DNA of 64,000 nt from Pseudomonas sp. M30-35. Its GTDB lineage: Bacteria; Pseudomonadota; Gammaproteobacteria; Pseudomonadales; Pseudomonadaceae. Made by a program: the position numbers and the translations under genes. The first letter of the stretch is position 1. Each line of letters opens with the position of its first letter. Location: NCBI RefSeq assembly GCF_002163625.1, contig NZ_CP020892.1:744001-808000 (forward strand). Reading direction: 5' to 3'. Below the pieces are notes generated by a model. That model was not told the DNA's origin. It was given only the letters and a program-made list of their open reading frames with translations, and made no database searches. This document shows, piece by piece, positions 39,914-48,204 of the stretch.

Positions 39914-42071
39914 ATCGCAAACAGTTGGATTTCGCTACAGCTTCGATATCCATGGTGCAATCGGCAAAGCCGTCGACGGACTGCTGGCCATTCGTGCCAA
40001 TGGCAAGTCGGCCTGGTCGGGAAATGCCACGAGCAATCAGACGATCAATGTCGATGCCCCGAACCTGTTCGGCGGTGATAAAGGCGAAGGCGGTATCCAG
40101 GGCCGTTTCGATCTAATGCTCGGTGAGGAGGATCAGGCGCTCAATCAGAGTCTGGCTGCAGCTTTGGGCGGTGAATTGGTGCCGAACTTCCGAGGCTTCG
40201 CTGGGTTCTTCTTTTCTGGTCTGGTGACGTCAATCAACCCATACCCGAAACCATGGGAGCTGTTGCGGTACCGCAGGGTGAAGGGTTGGGATGGGGCAGT
40301 CTGGTACCCGGAGACCTGTGCGATCGATCTTGCTGATGGCCAAGTACGTGCGATGAATCCGGCGCATATCCTCTATGAGATATACACCAACCGAGAGAAC
40401 GGCCTCGGTGTTGACCGCTCTATGATCGACGATACGCAATGGCGCGCCTCGGCGCTTAAGCTGTACAACGAAGGCTTCGGTCTGTGCATCGGGTGGAAGC
40501 GATCGACAGGCTCGCTGGGTGATTTTCGCGATCAGATCTGCGACCACATCGGCGCTTACTGCGGTCCCGATCGCAATACTGGCCTTATCACCCTTAAGCT
40601 GGTCCGTGACGACTACGACGTCGAGACGCTGCCGCTGTTCGACGAAGATAGCGGTCTGCTCAGTATTGAAGAAGATGAGGCCAGCAGCGCTCTGATCGCC
40701 CCTAGCCAGCTGTTCGTTGAGTTCATTGACGCTATCACCGGCGAGACCCGGCGCGCTCGGGCGGTCAATCAGGCGATCGCACAGTTGCAGGGCGGGCCAT
40801 CTGCCGAGACAGTGACTTACCCTGGCATCCCTACCGCAGAACTTGCAGGGCGTGTTGTACAGCGTGATATGCGAGTCCGGGCCAGTAACCTGCGTAAGTA
40901 CAAGGTGAAACTGGATCGCCGAGGAGCTGGTATTGGCCCGGCTGACGCCTTCCGCATTCGATCGTTGAAGCGCGGTATCGAGGAGGTTGTTGTCCGTGCT
41001 GGTCGGATCGAGGACGGCACCTTGAGCGGCGCCGCTATCACTATCACCGCTCTGCAGGATGTGTTCGGCTTGCCTGCTGCATCCTTCGTTGCGGTGCCAC
41101 CCAGCGGTTATGTACCGCCCGACCGCACACCGCAGCCCATCAGTCTGCGTCGCCTGATGGAAGTTCCATATCGTGAGCTTTCCGGGGTGATCGATCCAGC
41201 CAACCTGGCCTTGGTGGATGTCTCGTCCGCTTGGCTATCGACATTGGCGGCGAAGCCCACTGGTCTGTCGCTCAGTTACAACCTCACCACTCGACCTGGT
41301 GGCAGCGGTGCGTTTGTCGACCGCGACAGTGCAGACTGGTGTCCGACCGCCCAACTGGTGGCGCAACTCTTGCCAAGCGATACGGAGGCGGTGCTCACAG
41401 ATGGCATCGACCTCAACCGCGTGACAGTTGGCCAGGCGGCGTTGCTGGGGGAGGAAATTGTGCGGGTGGATGCGATCAACCTAGTCAGCGGCGCCATCAC
41501 CTTGGGACGCGGTTGCGCCGACAGCGTGCCGGATCAGTTGCATGCGGCTGGCACGCGGATCTGGTTCTACGATGGCTTTGAGGGTGTGGACGAGACGGAG
41601 TACTCCTCCGGGGTCACCATGCAAGCCAGGCTGTTAACCAACACCAGTATTGGCCAGCTCGTTCCTGGACTGGCTAGCACCGACAGTCTAGCCCTGCAGG
41701 GTCGCCAAGGGAGGCCATACCCTCCGGGGCAGTTCACCCTGAACGGCACCAGTTGGCCAACCGCGATCGAGGGCGACGTAGTGATTGAGTGGGCCCACCG
41801 TGACAGGCTGGGTCAGGCCGACCAGTTGATCGATACGACAATGGGTAACATCGGCCCAGAAGCAGGTACGACTTATAGCGCCAGACTGCTTCGCGCTGAT
41901 ACCAGCGCTGTATTGGCTGTTGAGACAGGCATCAACGGGACTTCATCGACATTAGCAACCACATACGAAGGTGCAGTAATCGTTGAGCTATGGTCGGTTA
42001 GAGAGGGGTTGGAGAGTCAGCAGCGACACAGATGGTCAATTGAACACACGGTTGCGCCAGTTGGACCGTAA
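39897..42071 (+). CDS. Tail tip/host specificity protein (gpJ-like)
   Basis: A 724-residue protein, the last large virion gene. The first ~450 residues contain the gpJ-like hub segments (KAVDGLLAIRANGKSAWSG; MNPAHILYEIYTNRENGLGV), followed by beta-rich C-terminal domains (TDGIDLNRVTVGQAALLGEE; FTLNGTSWPTAIEGD). The ATG at 39897 follows GAGGAGG. It probably forms the receptor-binding tip, since no separate fibre gene is present. Confidence 0.8.
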   Translation: MGAKPKSQTVGFRYSFDIHGAIGKAVDGLLAIRANGKSAWSGNATSNQTINVDAPNLFGGDKGEGGIQGRFDLMLGEEDQALNQSLAAALGGELVPNFRGFAGFFFSGLVTSINPYPKPWELLRYRRVKGWDGAVWYPETCAIDLADGQVRAMNPAHILYEIYTNRENGLGVDRSMIDDTQWRASALKLYNEGFGLCIGWKRSTGSLGDFRDQICDHIGAYCGPDRNTGLITLKLVRDDYDVETLPLFDEDSGLLSIEEDEASSALIAPSQLFVEFIDAITGETRRARAVNQAIAQLQGGPSAETVTYPGIPTAELAGRVVQRDMRVRASNLRKYKVKLDRRGAGIGPADAFRIRSLKRGIEEVVVRAGRIEDGTLSGAAITITALQDVFGLPAASFVAVPPSGYVPPDRTPQPISLRRLMEVPYRELSGVIDPANLALVDVSSAWLSTLAAKPTGLSLSYNLTTRPGGSGAFVDRDSADWCPTAQLVAQLLPSDTEAVLTDGIDLNRVTVGQAALLGEEIVRVDAINLVSGAITLGRGCADSVPDQLHAAGTRIWFYDGFEGVDETEYSSGVTMQARLLTNTSIGQLVPGLASTDSLALQGRQGRPYPPGQFTLNGTSWPTAIEGDVVIEWAHRDRLGQADQLIDTTMGNIGPEAGTTYSARLLRADTSAVLAVETGINGTSSTLATTYEGAVIVELWSVREGLESQQRHRWSIEHTVAPVGP

Positions 42072-42141
42072 AAGGACTTATTCGATTAATTGAATGACGA
42101 TATAGTCTGGTGTCAGTTCTCATATAAAGGATGAGTTAGCT

Positions 42142-42327
42142 ATGACAAGACCTATCAATAGCACTATCAGCAGCGGGTGGAAGGCAGAGTCAGAACCGCT
42201 GCCGGAGGCGTCAGAACTAGAGTTTCTTCGCTGGTTCTACAGTAATACTGATGATGTGACTCGCAATGCTTTGGTGAAGGAGTTCCACCTAAAGCAGCAG
42301 AAGGCCCTCCCGAAGAACCTTCGCTAA
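42142..42327 (+). CDS. Small right-end phage protein, unknown
   Basis: A 61-residue protein (MTRPINSTISSGWKAESEPL; LKQQKALPKNLR), acidic in the middle and basic at the tail. It has AAAGGATGAG upstream and TATAGT at 42099-42104 as a possible -10, so it may have its own promoter. Occupies the Mu mom position but does not resemble Mom. Confidence 0.5.
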   Translation: MTRPINSTISSGWKAESEPLPEASELEFLRWFYSNTDDVTRNALVKEFHLKQQKALPKNLR

Positions 42328-42352
42328 CCCATCCCAATTATGAAATTCCTTT

Positions 42353-42380
42353 GCCGTATGGTTAAAACCATCCATACGGC
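42353..42380 (+). terminator. Hairpin at the phage right end
   Basis: GCCGTATGG (42353-42361) / CCATACGGC (42372-42380), a perfect 9-base stem with a 10-base loop but only ATTTAT after it. It may end phage late transcription and, from the other side, ompW read-through. Confidence 0.55.
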
Positions 42381-42381
42381 A

Positions 42382-42424
42382 TTTATCGCGCGTTAGGCCT
42401 CAGTTTTTCGCGCGGCGCTACACA
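42382..42424 (-). other. Right prophage end with transposase-site-like motif
   Basis: Read inward, the end TGTGTAGCGCC is followed 33 bases from the terminus by GCGCGATAAA, the same 10-mer as at 4321-4330. A partial GCGCGA also occurs 11 bases in (complement of 42408-42413). Confidence 0.5.
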
Positions 42425-42429
42425 AGGTG
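42425..42429. repeat. Target-site duplication, right copy (AGGTG)
   Basis: Identical to 4294-4298. It is followed after 10 bases by the 3' end of ompW, placing the insertion just past that gene. Confidence 0.65.
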
Positions 42430-42439
42430 GGGTTAAGCT

Positions 42440-43120
42440 TTAGAACTTGTAGCCCAGACCGACCATATAAACCCATGGGTCTACATCCACGTCGAGCTTC
42501 AAGTTACCCACGCCGGCTAAGTCCGCGTGGGCGTTGGTGTCGATATCGATATAACGTACCTGGCCGTTGACCATCCAGTGGTCGTCGATCATGTAGTCGG
42601 CGCCAATTTGTGCGGCAGCGCCCCATGAGTCACTCAGATCAAGATTACTAAAGCCTTTGGCTTCGGCGCTGCTTGAGGTGTCGGCGTCATAGAAAGCGGT
42701 GTAGTTGATACCAATACCGACGTACGGTTGGAACGCATAGTTCTTGTCTAGCGGGTAGTAGATCAGGCTCAGGGTCGGTGGTAGTTGTTTAACGTCACCG
42801 AGGTCGCCATTCAAACCTGCTAAACCTCCTTGCAGGCCGTGTACACCCACATCGTGGCTGAACGGTGTGGCGGCCAGCAGTTCGATACCCAAATGGTCGG
42901 TCATCATGTAGGCAAAGTTGAGGCCCAATTGAGTGTCGCTTTCAACCGTTGCGCCACCACCCAGGTCACCCAGTGGGCTCTTCACGCCAGAGCTGTCTTC
43001 ATTAGGATCAACGGTAATAGCACCTGCGCGGACAATGATGTCTCCAGCTTCATATGCGTGAGCAAAACTAGGGGCGATCGCAAGGGCAAGCAGTGGAGCT
43101 ATGAGTGTGTATTTATTCAT
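42440..43120 (-). CDS. ompW: Outer membrane protein OmpW (OprG type)
   Basis: A 226-residue outer-membrane beta-barrel with a signal peptide ending SFAHA. Barrel strands include AGDIIVRAGAITVDPNEDSS, FQPYVGIGINYTAFYD and the terminal VYMVGLGYKF with the C-terminal Phe used for barrel assembly. In Pseudomonas the homologue OprG is strongly Anr-dependent, and an Anr-like box lies at the right distance upstream (43189-43202). Phage insertion 15 bases past the stop removed its former terminator. Confidence 0.93.
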   Translation of the reverse strand: MNKYTLIAPLLALAIAPSFAHAYEAGDIIVRAGAITVDPNEDSSGVKSPLGDLGGGATVESDTQLGLNFAYMMTDHLGIELLAATPFSHDVGVHGLQGGLAGLNGDLGDVKQLPPTLSLIYYPLDKNYAFQPYVGIGINYTAFYDADTSSSAEAKGFSNLDLSDSWGAAAQIGADYMIDDHWMVNGQVRYIDIDTNAHADLAGVGNLKLDVDVDPWVYMVGLGYKF

Positions 43121-43161
43121 GGATAACTCCTATTGAGTCATTGGGGCTGTCTGATGGATAA

Positions 43162-43167
43162 ATCATA
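43162..43167 (-). promoter_or_regulatory. Probable -10 of ompW (TATGAT)
   Basis: Read leftward, TATGAT lies so that the start point (about 43155) is 41 bases from the centre of the Anr-like box, the class II activation spacing. Confidence 0.5.
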
Positions 43168-43188
43168 GCTAACTATCGAAAACAGATA

Positions 43189-43202
43189 TTGATCCAGCTC
43201 AA
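43189..43202 (-). promoter_or_regulatory. Anr/FNR-like box upstream of ompW
   Basis: TTGAGCTGGATCAA read on the minus strand, one base off TTGAT-N4-ATCAA. Low-oxygen activation of ompW/oprG by Anr is established for the family in Pseudomonas, so the site fits. Confidence 0.6.
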
Positions 43203-43239
43203 TTAAGTCGGCTGATTGCCTTTTTAGAGCATTCACTCA

Positions 43240-43269
43240 TTGCCTTTGCTTACGAATAAAGATGATAAT
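43240..43269 (+). promoter_or_regulatory. Probable promoter of the TonB2-type operon
   Basis: TTGCCT (43240-43245), 18-base spacer, GATAAT (43264-43269). The -10 lies within the Fur-like site. Confidence 0.5.
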
Positions 43270-43276
43270 GGTTCTC
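43258..43276. promoter_or_regulatory. Fur-box-like site before the TonB2-type operon
   Basis: AAAGATGATAATGGTTCTC matches the 19-base Fur consensus GATAATGATAATCATTATC at 13 positions by hand alignment. It covers the likely -10, so iron-replete repression is expected. Confidence 0.55.
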
Positions 43277-43309
43277 TTTAACGAGTCTGACGCAGAGGAT
43301 TTTCACCGC

Positions 43310-44077
43310 ATGAGCCCGTACCCCATCCGCTTATTGGCGGCAGCGTTGATGTTTTCGAGCGCCACCGTGAGCGCTGCTCCATTAGGCGCGGCATTGGATG
43401 AAAGCCAAGGTTTGGCTGCTGACGCCAAGGCCTCTCAAGCGCGCATTGAAAAGCTCGATGACGCCAGCCGAGAAATGCTCATCGAATACCGCAGTGCGCT
43501 GGAGCAAGCTGAGGCATTGAAGGGCTACAACGTGCAGTTGCGCGAATTGGTCGCCGCGCAGCAAAAGGAGCTGGCGGGTTATCAAGCGCAGCTCGACGGT
43601 ATTGAGCGTACCCAGCAAGCAGCCACTCCGCAGATGCGCAAAATGGTTGAGGTGCTCGGTGAGTTCATTAGTGCCGATGTGCCCTTTCTGCCGGAAGAGC
43701 GCGCTGATCGCCTGGCGCAACTGCAAGACTTGTTGCCGCGTGCGGATGTCAGCCTAGCTGAAAAATATCGCCGTATTCTTGAGGCCTACCAAGTTGAAAG
43801 CGACTACGGCCGCACGCTTGAAGCCTGGCGTGGTGAGCTGGATGGCGAGCAGGGCGTGCGCAGTGTTGAGTTCCTGCGTTTAGGCCGCGCAATGATGTAT
43901 TACCAGACCCTTGATGGCCATGAGAGCGGTTGGTGGAATTCGCAGGCGCAGGCCTGGCAGGTGCTTGATAACAGCGCGCGTCGACCGCTGCACCAAGCCA
44001 TTGCCATTGCTCGTCAAGAGCAGGCGCCAGCATTGCTCGAACTGCCGGTTAAGACTTTGAACCAAGGGGCCCAGTAA
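43310..44077 (+). CDS. DUF3450 periplasmic protein of a TonB2-type system
   Basis: A 255-residue secreted protein: signal peptide ending ATVSA, a coiled coil (about 25-100, LDDASREMLIEYRSALEQAE), then a conserved DUF3450 region (ISADVPFLPEERADRLAQLQ; RTLEAWRGELDGE). It is the first gene of the operon with ttpC-, exbB-, exbD-, tonB- and TPR-like genes and overlaps the next start by 1 base. It probably assists energy transduction to outer-membrane receptors. Confidence 0.85.
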   Translation: MSPYPIRLLAAALMFSSATVSAAPLGAALDESQGLAADAKASQARIEKLDDASREMLIEYRSALEQAEALKGYNVQLRELVAAQQKELAGYQAQLDGIERTQQAATPQMRKMVEVLGEFISADVPFLPEERADRLAQLQDLLPRADVSLAEKYRRILEAYQVESDYGRTLEAWRGELDGEQGVRSVEFLRLGRAMMYYQTLDGHESGWWNSQAQAWQVLDNSARRPLHQAIAIARQEQAPALLELPVKTLNQGAQ

Positions 44078-45438
44078 TGAGTTTTGTGATGAAGCGTGGG
44101 TTGATCGCGGCGCTGGTTTTGAGTGTGCTGCCAGTGGCCGTCAGTGCGGCTGAACCGCTGAGCCCAGACCAACTGCTAGAACGTATTCGCAGTGAGCGTG
44201 CCGCTGAAGTCAGCGCCATGCAGCAACGTGAACAAGCATTCGTCGCTGAGCGTGGCGAGCGTGCGCAGCTCTTGGCCAAGGCCAAAGCTTCCTTGGCTGA
44301 GCAAAAGGCGGAAGCGGAACGCTTGAAGGCCGATTTTGATCGTCAGGAAAGCGAGCTCGCTGAGCAGGAGAAGCTGCTGCAGCAACGTTCGGGCAGTTTG
44401 GGTGAGTTGTTTGCAGTGGTTCGTCAGAGTGCCGGTGATGTCGCTGGGCAATGGCAAGATAGCCTGCTCAATGTGCAATACCCAGAACGCATCCAGCGTT
44501 TGCAGGCATTGTCAGAAAATCGTGCATTGCCATCGGCCCAAGACCTTGAAGATTACTGGATGGTGTTGCTCGAAGACCTCACTGCCAGTGGCCGAGTTGA
44601 GCAGGTTGAGCTGCCGGTGGTTGCCGCCGATGGCACACGCAAGCAGCAACCGGTACTGCGTGTAGGTGCGTTCTCTGCTTTCAGTGACGGCCAGTTCTTG
44701 CGCTACGACGCCGATTCGCATGAGTTGCTGGTGCCTGCGCGACAGCCGTCGGGTTCAGGTCTGGTGAGTGATTATCTGGCGAGTAAAGAACCGTTGGCTG
44801 TACTGCCGATTGATCCAAGTCGCGGCACAATTCTGGCGCAATTACAGCGTAAGCCAAGTCTGTGGGATCGCCTGCAACAGGGTGGTTTGGTCGGGTGGGT
44901 AATTGTTGCCCTCGGCGTGCTGGGTCTGCTGCTGGCGCTCTGGCGCATGGTGTACCTGGCTAAGGTGAGCCGTGGTGTGGGTGCGCAAATGCACAACCTC
45001 AGCGCCCCCAATGATCAGAACCCGTTGGGCCGTGTAATCGGTGTGCTGGGGCCGAATCCGCAGCTGTCTGACTTGGAGACATTGGAGCTCAAGCTCGACG
45101 AAGCGATTCTTCAGGAAACCCCGCCGCTGGAGAAAGGCCAGGGGCTGCTCAAGCTGCTGAGTGCGGTTGCGCCATTGCTCGGCCTGCTGGGTACGGTGAC
45201 CGGCATGATCGTTACCTTCCAAGCCATCACCCAAGGTGGTGGCGGCGACTCGCGACTGATGGCCGACGGGATCTCGCAAGCATTGGTGACCACTGTACTC
45301 GGCTTGGTGGTGGCGATTCCGCTGCTGTTCTTGCACAGCTTGCTGGCGAGTCGCAGTAAAGCCCTGATTCAGTTACTTGAACAGCAAAGCGCCGGTTTGA
45401 TCGCGCTGCACCTGTCTGGGGCGCCGCGTCGTGACTGA
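44077..45438 (+). CDS. TtpC-like MotA/TolQ/ExbB proton channel with periplasmic extension
   Basis: A 453-residue protein: signal sequence, a periplasmic coiled coil (about 30-110, AAEVSAMQQREQAFVAERGE), and a C-terminal ExbB-like part with membrane helices (GLVGWVIVALGVLGLLLALW; LLSAVAPLLGLLGTVTGMIV; LVTTVLGLVVAIPLLFLHSL). This matches TtpC of Vibrio-type TonB2 systems. It is in an operon with a second, short ExbB. Confidence 0.85.
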   Translation: MSFVMKRGLIAALVLSVLPVAVSAAEPLSPDQLLERIRSERAAEVSAMQQREQAFVAERGERAQLLAKAKASLAEQKAEAERLKADFDRQESELAEQEKLLQQRSGSLGELFAVVRQSAGDVAGQWQDSLLNVQYPERIQRLQALSENRALPSAQDLEDYWMVLLEDLTASGRVEQVELPVVAADGTRKQQPVLRVGAFSAFSDGQFLRYDADSHELLVPARQPSGSGLVSDYLASKEPLAVLPIDPSRGTILAQLQRKPSLWDRLQQGGLVGWVIVALGVLGLLLALWRMVYLAKVSRGVGAQMHNLSAPNDQNPLGRVIGVLGPNPQLSDLETLELKLDEAILQETPPLEKGQGLLKLLSAVAPLLGLLGTVTGMIVTFQAITQGGGGDSRLMADGISQALVTTVLGLVVAIPLLFLHSLLASRSKALIQLLEQQSAGLIALHLSGAPRRD

Positions 45439-45979
45439 TCTATTCGCCTTATGGCTGCGTGTAACCGACAGCGCCTATGCGTTGCTTGATTTCATGAGCG
45501 CGGGCGGTGTGGTGATGTGGGCGTTGGCTGGGTTGTGCGTGGTGTTCTGGACGCTGGTACTTGAGCGTTTCTGGTTTATGCGCAAGGTCTTCCCGGTATG
45601 GGTCGATGAGCATCGCCATGCTTGGCAGCAAATGCTGCAAGACGACTCTGGCAGTTGGCAGCGTGCCGTGCGCAGTGCTTGGTTAGCCCAGGCGCGGCAA
45701 CATTTGATGGGGCCATTGCGCCTGAGCAAAACCCTGGTGGCGATGTATCCGCTGCTGGGTTTGCTCGGCACCGTTAGCGGCATGGTTGCAGTGTTTGATG
45801 TGTTGGCATTGAGCGGCACCGGCAACCCGCGCGGAATGGCCGCGGGTGTCTGGCAGGCGACATTGCCAACCATGGCCGGCATGGTGCTGGCGATTACTGG
45901 ATTGTTCAGCCTGGCGCGTCTTGAACGTAACGCCCGTCAGGCAATTGAGCGGCTGGCTGACCAGCTGCGACACGACTGA
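45431..45979 (+). CDS. exbB: ExbB-type proton channel (short)
   Basis: A 182-residue MotA/TolQ/ExbB protein with three membrane segments (GGVVMWALAGLCVVFWTLVL; TLVAMYPLLGLLGTVSGMVA; ATLPTMAGMVLAITGLFSLA). It overlaps the TtpC-like gene by 8 bases. Works with ExbD and TonB to harvest proton motive force. Confidence 0.9.
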   Translation: MTDLFALWLRVTDSAYALLDFMSAGGVVMWALAGLCVVFWTLVLERFWFMRKVFPVWVDEHRHAWQQMLQDDSGSWQRAVRSAWLAQARQHLMGPLRLSKTLVAMYPLLGLLGTVSGMVAVFDVLALSGTGNPRGMAAGVWQATLPTMAGMVLAITGLFSLARLERNARQAIERLADQLRHD

Positions 45980-45990
45980 GATAGCTAATC

Positions 45991-46401
45991 ATGAGAATGC
46001 GCCGTCACCATCAGCAAGACGAAGACACCGGCATCGACCTGACGCCGATGCTCGATGTGGTCTTTATCATGCTGATTTTCTTTATCGTCACCAGCTCGTT
46101 TATCAAAGAGTCTGGCGTCGAGGTTCAGCGCCCGGAGGCGCAAACAGCCAGTCCTCAGGACAAAGGCAACATCCTCATCGCGATTACCGCTGATGGACAG
46201 GTATGGATGGATAAAAAAGTGGTTGATGTGCGCAGCGTTCGCGCTAATGTTGAACGCATGCGTGTCGACCAGCCCGAAGGTGCGGTAGTGGTCCAGGCTG
46301 ATCAGGATGCTCGCACTGGTTTGGTGGTGCAGGTGATGGATCAGGCGCGTCTGGCTGGTGTTCAGGATGTTGCGCTGGCCGCCACCTCGGGAGCGCTTTG
46401 A
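45991..46401 (+). CDS. exbD: ExbD biopolymer transport protein
   Basis: A 136-residue protein with one N-terminal membrane helix (LDVVFIMLIFFIVTSSFI), preceded by the conserved Asp in GIDLTPMLDV that carries protons, and a periplasmic domain. It overlaps tonB by 1 base. Confidence 0.93.
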   Translation: MRMRRHHQQDEDTGIDLTPMLDVVFIMLIFFIVTSSFIKESGVEVQRPEAQTASPQDKGNILIAITADGQVWMDKKVVDVRSVRANVERMRVDQPEGAVVVQADQDARTGLVVQVMDQARLAGVQDVALAATSGAL

Positions 46402-47093
46402 TGCGTTTGGCGTGGTCGTTTATAAGTGCCTGCTTGATCGCAGTACTGCTGTTTGCGTTGATGTTGTATATGGTCGCGCCGCCCACCAGTCAGCCGTCCG
46501 ATGAACCCGTGACGGTGGCAAACTTTGTGCGTATGGATACCAGTTCCAGCGACACGGCAACGCGGACGCGTCAGCAAGCGCCGCAGCCGCCACAACCGCA
46601 GACACCGCAGCCGCCGACGCCGCCAACACCGGTTGCGTCGACACCGAATGCGAGCATGCCGAAGCTGGATATTGACCTGCCAACCATGAACAGTGGCGTG
46701 GCGGTAAACAGTGCGCCAACGCCGAATCTGACCGGCCTCGTGGCTGGCGCTGCTGCGCCGAGTGCGCCGGCCCCGGCTCCGGCAGCAGACGCAGGTGCGC
46801 AGTCCGGTGGTCCTGAAAGTGAGGTTATGCCGCTCAACGATGTGAGCCCGCAGTATCCACGTTATGCGTTACAGCGGGGCATTGAAGGCCACGTAAAACT
46901 GGCTTTCACAATCAACCGTGCGGGTGCGGTTGAGAACGTGCGGGTGCTTGAGGCCAGTCCCAAGAATGTATTTGAGCGTGAAGCCCGCCGCGCAGCTGTG
47001 CGTTGGCGTTTCGCTCCGCGCACCGAAGGTGGTTTGGCGGTGGCGCGTGAGGCAGTAAAAACTTTGTACTTCCGTTTACAGGGAGATAGCTAA
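46401..47093 (+). CDS. tonB: TonB energy transducer
   Basis: A 230-residue protein: N-terminal helix (FISACLIAVLLFALMLYMVA), a Pro/Gln/Thr-rich spacer (about 55-85, PQPPQPQTPQPPTPPTPVAS) and the C-terminal TonB domain (LNDVSPQYPRYALQRGIEGH; AAVRWRFAPRTEGG). The ATG at 46401 overlaps the exbD stop. The spacer is shorter than in the main TonB, in keeping with TonB2. Confidence 0.92.
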   Translation: MRLAWSFISACLIAVLLFALMLYMVAPPTSQPSDEPVTVANFVRMDTSSSDTATRTRQQAPQPPQPQTPQPPTPPTPVASTPNASMPKLDIDLPTMNSGVAVNSAPTPNLTGLVAGAAAPSAPAPAPAADAGAQSGGPESEVMPLNDVSPQYPRYALQRGIEGHVKLAFTINRAGAVENVRVLEASPKNVFEREARRAAVRWRFAPRTEGGLAVAREAVKTLYFRLQGDS

Positions 47094-47094
47094 A

Positions 47095-48204
47095 ATGATC
47101 CGTCTAGCACTGATTTTTAGTTTTCTGGTCAATCTCAGCATGGCCAGTGAAGTATTCGCCGCCGGGCAAACGGTGGAGCCCAGCGTGATGCGGGCTTTGA
47201 ACACTGCCCAGGTCGCGCAGCAAAAGGGTGACTATGCTGCGGCTGAACGTGCTCTTGATGGTGTAAAAGGTGAGGCGGGTAGCCTCGAGGAAACCTTGTT
47301 GTGGCGCAGCCATGGCTACCTTGCTTGGGCGCAAGGACGCAACGGCAAGGCGATTGAGTTTCTCGACAAGGTCGTCAAAAGTGGCAAGCTCGACGACGCT
47401 TCACAAGCCAATGAAAAGCTCAATTTAGCCAAGCTGAACCTGACACAGCAGCGCTATAAAGAAGTTATCCGCTTGCTCACCCCCGTTCCGGCTAAGGCCA
47501 GTGAAGAAGTTTTGCAGATGCTGGTGCAGTCTTACCAGGCATCCGGCCAACCCGCGAAAGCACTGCCTTTGGCTGAGCGCTATGTGCAGGCTCACCCACG
47601 TGCAGAAGATCGCTGGTTGCAGTTTTTGGTCGGGGTTAACGCTGATCTAAAGCGCTACTCGGCGGCCGAAAAGTGGCAGCAGCAGTTGCTCGCCCGCAGC
47701 CCGAATGATGTTCAGCATTGGCGTCAGTTGGCAGCGCTGCAGCAACTTTCCGGACATTATGAAAATGCCTTGGCAACCTTGCGTACGGCGCGTACCAAAG
47801 GCCTGAACTTCAATGCCAAAGAGCTGGATAACCTGACCTTGCTGGCCAGCGCCGCTGATCAGCCGTGGCAGGGCGCCAAACTACTCAAAGGTATGCTTGA
47901 TCAAGGGTTGCTGGCGAACAACAGCACACGCCAGGAGCGCCTTGGCTTGTTCTACTGGCAAGCACGTGATCGAGCCCATGCGGTAGAGGTTTATCGTCAA
48001 CTGGCTAGCGCTTCAGGTAGCGGCAAACACTGGATGAATGTGGCGCAGCTGGAGTTGGAGCAGTCACGCTGGAAGGCTGGGCTGGCCGCACTGAAGAAAG
48101 CTGAAAGCGCTGGCGCCGACCAGCGTCAAGTGCGTGAGTGGCGAAACTGGGCGGAAAATGAGTTGAATGCTGGCGCCAATGACCGTCTCGCCAGCACTCA
48201 CTAG
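47095..48204 (+). CDS. Tetratricopeptide-repeat protein of the TonB2-type operon
   Basis: A 369-residue exported protein: signal peptide (to about VFAAG) and several TPR units (TAQVAQQKGDYAAAERALDG; YQASGQPAKALPLAERYVQA; QLSGHYENALATLRTARTKG). It starts 1 base after the tonB stop. The last gene of the unit; a periplasmic protein-protein adapter is likely. Its stop codon is the first base set of a tandem repeat array. Confidence 0.85.
   Translation: MIRLALIFSFLVNLSMASEVFAAGQTVEPSVMRALNTAQVAQQKGDYAAAERALDGVKGEAGSLEETLLWRSHGYLAWAQGRNGKAIEFLDKVVKSGKLDDASQANEKLNLAKLNLTQQRYKEVIRLLTPVPAKASEEVLQMLVQSYQASGQPAKALPLAERYVQAHPRAEDRWLQFLVGVNADLKRYSAAEKWQQQLLARSPNDVQHWRQLAALQQLSGHYENALATLRTARTKGLNFNAKELDNLTLLASAADQPWQGAKLLKGMLDQGLLANNSTRQERLGLFYWQARDRAHAVEVYRQLASASGSGKHWMNVAQLELEQSRWKAGLAALKKAESAGADQRQVREWRNWAENELNAGANDRLASTH

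Larger units (their letters stand above)
4299..42424. mobile_element. Complete Mu-like (B3/D3112-type) transposable prophage
   Basis: A 38,126-base element carrying transposase A and ATPase B, Ner and repressor, GemA, Mor, DUF3164, lysis genes, Mu-type packaging and head genes, and a siphovirus-like tail set. Gene order follows Mu from gp25 through gp37, while the tail lacks Mu's contractile sheath and fibre genes. It begins TGAGAAAG and ends GCTACACA and is flanked by AGGTG repeats. Both ends carry GCGCGATAAA in inverted orientation (4321-4330; 42382-42391). No broken phage gene was seen, so it may be inducible. The ~38 kb size agrees with phage B3. Confidence 0.9.

Noticed and set aside
34890..42071. 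Mu-type invertible tail-fibre segment
   Set aside because: No invertase gene, inverted crossover sites or fibre genes were seen; the tail genes are of the long-tail siphovirus type.
42142..42327. Right-end small gene as a Mom-type DNA modification gene
   Set aside because: At 61 residues it is far shorter than Mom and shares no visible motif.
4283..42427. Alternative target duplication CAAGG (4283-4287 and 42423-42427)
   Set aside because: It would make the left end begin TTGTG rather than TG; the AGGTG pair gives both TG and CA ends.
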